This document shows positions 46,454 to 47,731 of a stretch of 47,731 bases of DNA, piece by piece. The notes beneath the pieces are model-generated. The model saw only the letters and a program-made list of their open reading frames with translations, did not search any database and was not told the DNA's origin. Numbering within the stretch: position 1 is the first letter of the stretch; each line of letters begins with the position of its first letter. Source of the DNA: a virus; IMG/VR virus record IMGVR_UViG_3300043540_000243, positions 1 through 47,731 of that record. One strand, given 5' to 3'. The translations under genes were made by a program, and so were the position numbers.

Positions 46454-47453
46454 TGCCCAGCATCTAGCTCAGCGTTATGGTGAGCAACTAGGTCAGCTAC
46501 TCGCTGACCTTGCAGTAGGCAACAAGGTACCTGTGCCGAAAGCGATAGCTGGACCGCAGCTACCGTACTTGCCGCTGTACCCTTCGGACTTCTATGGCAA
46601 TCCGATCGTCGACGCGATGACGGACCGCCAGCAGAACTGGTACCGCCGACTCCTCGATAAGTCGTGGCAGATGTCCGAACCTTGTTTCATCCCCAAAGAC
46701 ATGAACCTTATCGCCGGCCTGTGTCGCTGTACTCCGTTGGATTTACAGGGAGAAGGCGGTATTGTCCTCGATCGATTCACGGAGACGACTGACGGTAAAC
46801 ACCTCTTCAACTATCGGCTTTTGAAGGAGTACATCCTCGCGCGGATCCCGTACGACGCTCGTGTGCAGGCAGGTAAGCAGACCGCTCAGAAGAAGAAAGC
46901 AGGCAAGTCACCTACTAGCTCACCTACTAACTCACCTGATAGTTCACCTGATAGCTCACCATCTAGCAAGCTGGATGACAACCAGAACCAGAACCAGAAC
47001 CATGTAAATACAGAGAGAGAGATAGCGTTTGAGCTCGAGGACGCCGACGAGAAAGTGCGCGCAATCTTCCGTGAGCATCCAGCCAACAAGCATATCCGGG
47101 AGCGTATCGAGATCCCGCGCGAACAGGCGGACGCCATCCTCCAAGCCCTCGCCGTCGACGGCTTCGATCTAGTTCTCGCAGGCACCCGCAACCTAGCCGA
47201 CGCCGTCGCGCACTGGCCAAAGTCAGAACACCGGTTTATGCCGAACCCCGTCAAGTTCTACCGGGAAGGTGAATATCGCAAGGATCCCGCGATATGGGAC
47301 CGCAGTAAACCCCAAACACAGGAGCAGAACCATGAAACGATGCCGCCAGGATCTAGTAACGCGCAAGTCGGAAGATCAACTCGCAACGCCGATCGAATCG
47401 TTGAGTCCATCCGAAAGCACCGTGGCCCGGATGTTGTTCCTTCTGGCAGCTAA
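46443..47453 (+). CDS. Replication initiator-like protein (DUF1376-type N-terminus) carrying iterons
   Basis: 336 residues. About residues 42-90: YLPLYPSDFYGNPIVDAMTD, then QQNWYRRLLDKSWQMSEPCF and LIAGLCRC, a winged-helix/DUF1376-like N-terminal domain of phage replication proteins. Residues about 155-177 are SPTSSPTNSPDSSPDSSPSS, encoded by the five 12-bp repeats, then a QNQNQNQN tract. A C-terminal domain follows (EREIAFELEDADEKVRAIFR). The tandem repeats inside the gene resemble lambda O with its origin. The last 122 bases overlap the next gene in another frame. Confidence 0.7.
   Translation: MAVDAQHLAQRYGEQLGQLLADLAVGNKVPVPKAIAGPQLPYLPLYPSDFYGNPIVDAMTDRQQNWYRRLLDKSWQMSEPCFIPKDMNLIAGLCRCTPLDLQGEGGIVLDRFTETTDGKHLFNYRLLKEYILARIPYDARVQAGKQTAQKKKAGKSPTSSPTNSPDSSPDSSPSSKLDDNQNQNQNHVNTEREIAFELEDADEKVRAIFREHPANKHIRERIEIPREQADAILQALAVDGFDLVLAGTRNLADAVAHWPKSEHRFMPNPVKFYREGEYRKDPAIWDRSKPQTQEQNHETMPPGSSNAQVGRSTRNADRIVESIRKHRGPDVVPSGS
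46908..46967 (+). repeat. Five tandem 12-bp repeats, candidate replication origin
   Basis: TCACCTACTAGC, TCACCTACTAAC, TCACCTGATAGT, TCACCTGATAGC, TCACCATCTAGC, end to end. A further run of AACCAG repeats and an AT-rich patch (CATGTAAATACAG) follow to about 47010. Confidence 0.7.
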
Positions 47454-47731
47454 CGCGAAGTACGAGATGACGGACCCAGAGACCGATCTCTGGACGAAGT
47501 CCCTCCTTGAGTTCGATCCGGCAGACGTCGCGAGCGTGGTCAATGGGTACCTGCGCACTCCGGAGAGCAAGTTCTTCCCTGCTCTGGGCACGATCGTCGG
47601 ACCGCTCGAGGCGATGGCAGCCGAACGGCGTCGCCAGCAGCAGATTCAGGCGGAAACCGGGGAGCGTCGAGAACTGATTCGGCGCCGTGATGCCGGCGAA
47701 TTCGGACCCATGCCGCCAGAGCAGGCGGAAA
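47332..47731 (+). CDS. Replication-associated protein, 3' truncated by window end
   Basis: 133 codons are visible, start ATG 47332 with CAGGAG upstream. Starts MKRCRQDLVTRKSEDQLATP, later ESTVARMLFLLAANAKYEMT, then a basic helix ERRRQQQIQAETGERRELIR. It fits a helicase-loader-like protein after an initiator gene, as lambda P after O, but I cannot name the family. It overlaps the initiator gene by 122 bases in the +1 relative frame. Confidence 0.6.
   Translation, partial: MKRCRQDLVTRKSEDQLATPIESLSPSESTVARMLFLLAANAKYEMTDPETDLWTKSLLEFDPADVASVVNGYLRTPESKFFPALGTIVGPLEAMAAERRRQQQIQAETGERRELIRRRDAGEFGPMPPEQAE

Noticed and set aside
1-47731. CRISPR array, insertion sequence or transposase
   Set aside because: No regularly spaced repeat series and no transposase motif seen; the only tandem repeats are the 12-bp iterons and integrase arm sites.
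1-47731. Circular completeness of the window
   Set aside because: The truncated last gene (replication type) and truncated first gene (structural type) do not match in frame or content, so sequence is missing between them.

Overview
The window reads as about 48 kb of a temperate, podovirus-like tailed phage. It is not closed: the first CDS lacks its 5' end and the last lacks its 3' end, and they do not join. No clearly bacterial housekeeping gene is present. The host is unknown. The attachment site carries the 3' part of a tRNA-Ala(CGC), so the host is a bacterium that uses such a tRNA as integration target.

Layout. (1) 1-26.4 kb, plus strand: virion module. It runs portal (with an inserted zinc ribbon), scaffold-like protein, major capsid protein, connector candidates, a long nozzle-like protein and a fibre. 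It then has an ejection block of 138, 197, 458 and 2098 residues in the same order as T7 gp13-gp14-gp15-gp16, and ends with small and large terminase. There is no tape measure or sheath, which is why I call it podovirus-like. (2) 26.4-28.2 kb, plus: lysis cassette (membrane protein, GH19-type endolysin, GTA-type 3TM holin, second membrane protein). (3) 28.2-32.2 kb, minus: accessory nucleic-acid genes (DUF551, broken PAPS-reductase-like gene, HNH, VRR-NUC, frameshifted C5-cytosine methylase, zinc ribbons). (4) 32.2-33.6 kb: attP plus tyrosine integrase. (5) 33.7-44.6 kb, minus: long early/recombination operon (HerA-like ATPase, Fis-type HTH, DUF5131, KTSC, coiled-coil protein, PD-(D/E)XK nuclease and partner, a tRNA(CAU), and an RHH protein as first gene). 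(6) 44.6-45.35 kb: control region with leftward promoters and GTAAAT operator half-sites. (7) 45.35-47.7 kb, plus: rightward early genes (N6-adenine methylase, zinc protein, replication initiator with five 12-bp iterons, and a truncated next replication gene).

How it fits together. Divergent early operons leave a common control region: rightward for replication and adenine methylation, leftward for recombination and integration. attP sits between phage genes on both sides, so the simplest reading is an unintegrated phage genome or a concatemer-derived contig. The rightward late module makes a T7-like particle that ejects a very large internal protein.

Most notable signals: a 14-bp sequence (GTAAATGAGGGGCA and close variants) found six times; five copies lie in transcribed regions on the coding strand and one lies in the control region. 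It shares its GTAAAT core with the operator at the leftward promoter. This resembles the stoperators of mycobacteriophage L5 but with a different sequence. Also notable are an initiator-like tRNA, an FtsK-gamma-like domain inside the giant ejection protein, a HerA-like ATPase in the early operon, and two candidate CTG-started genes whose start overlaps the preceding stop. No CI-like repressor is recognisable.
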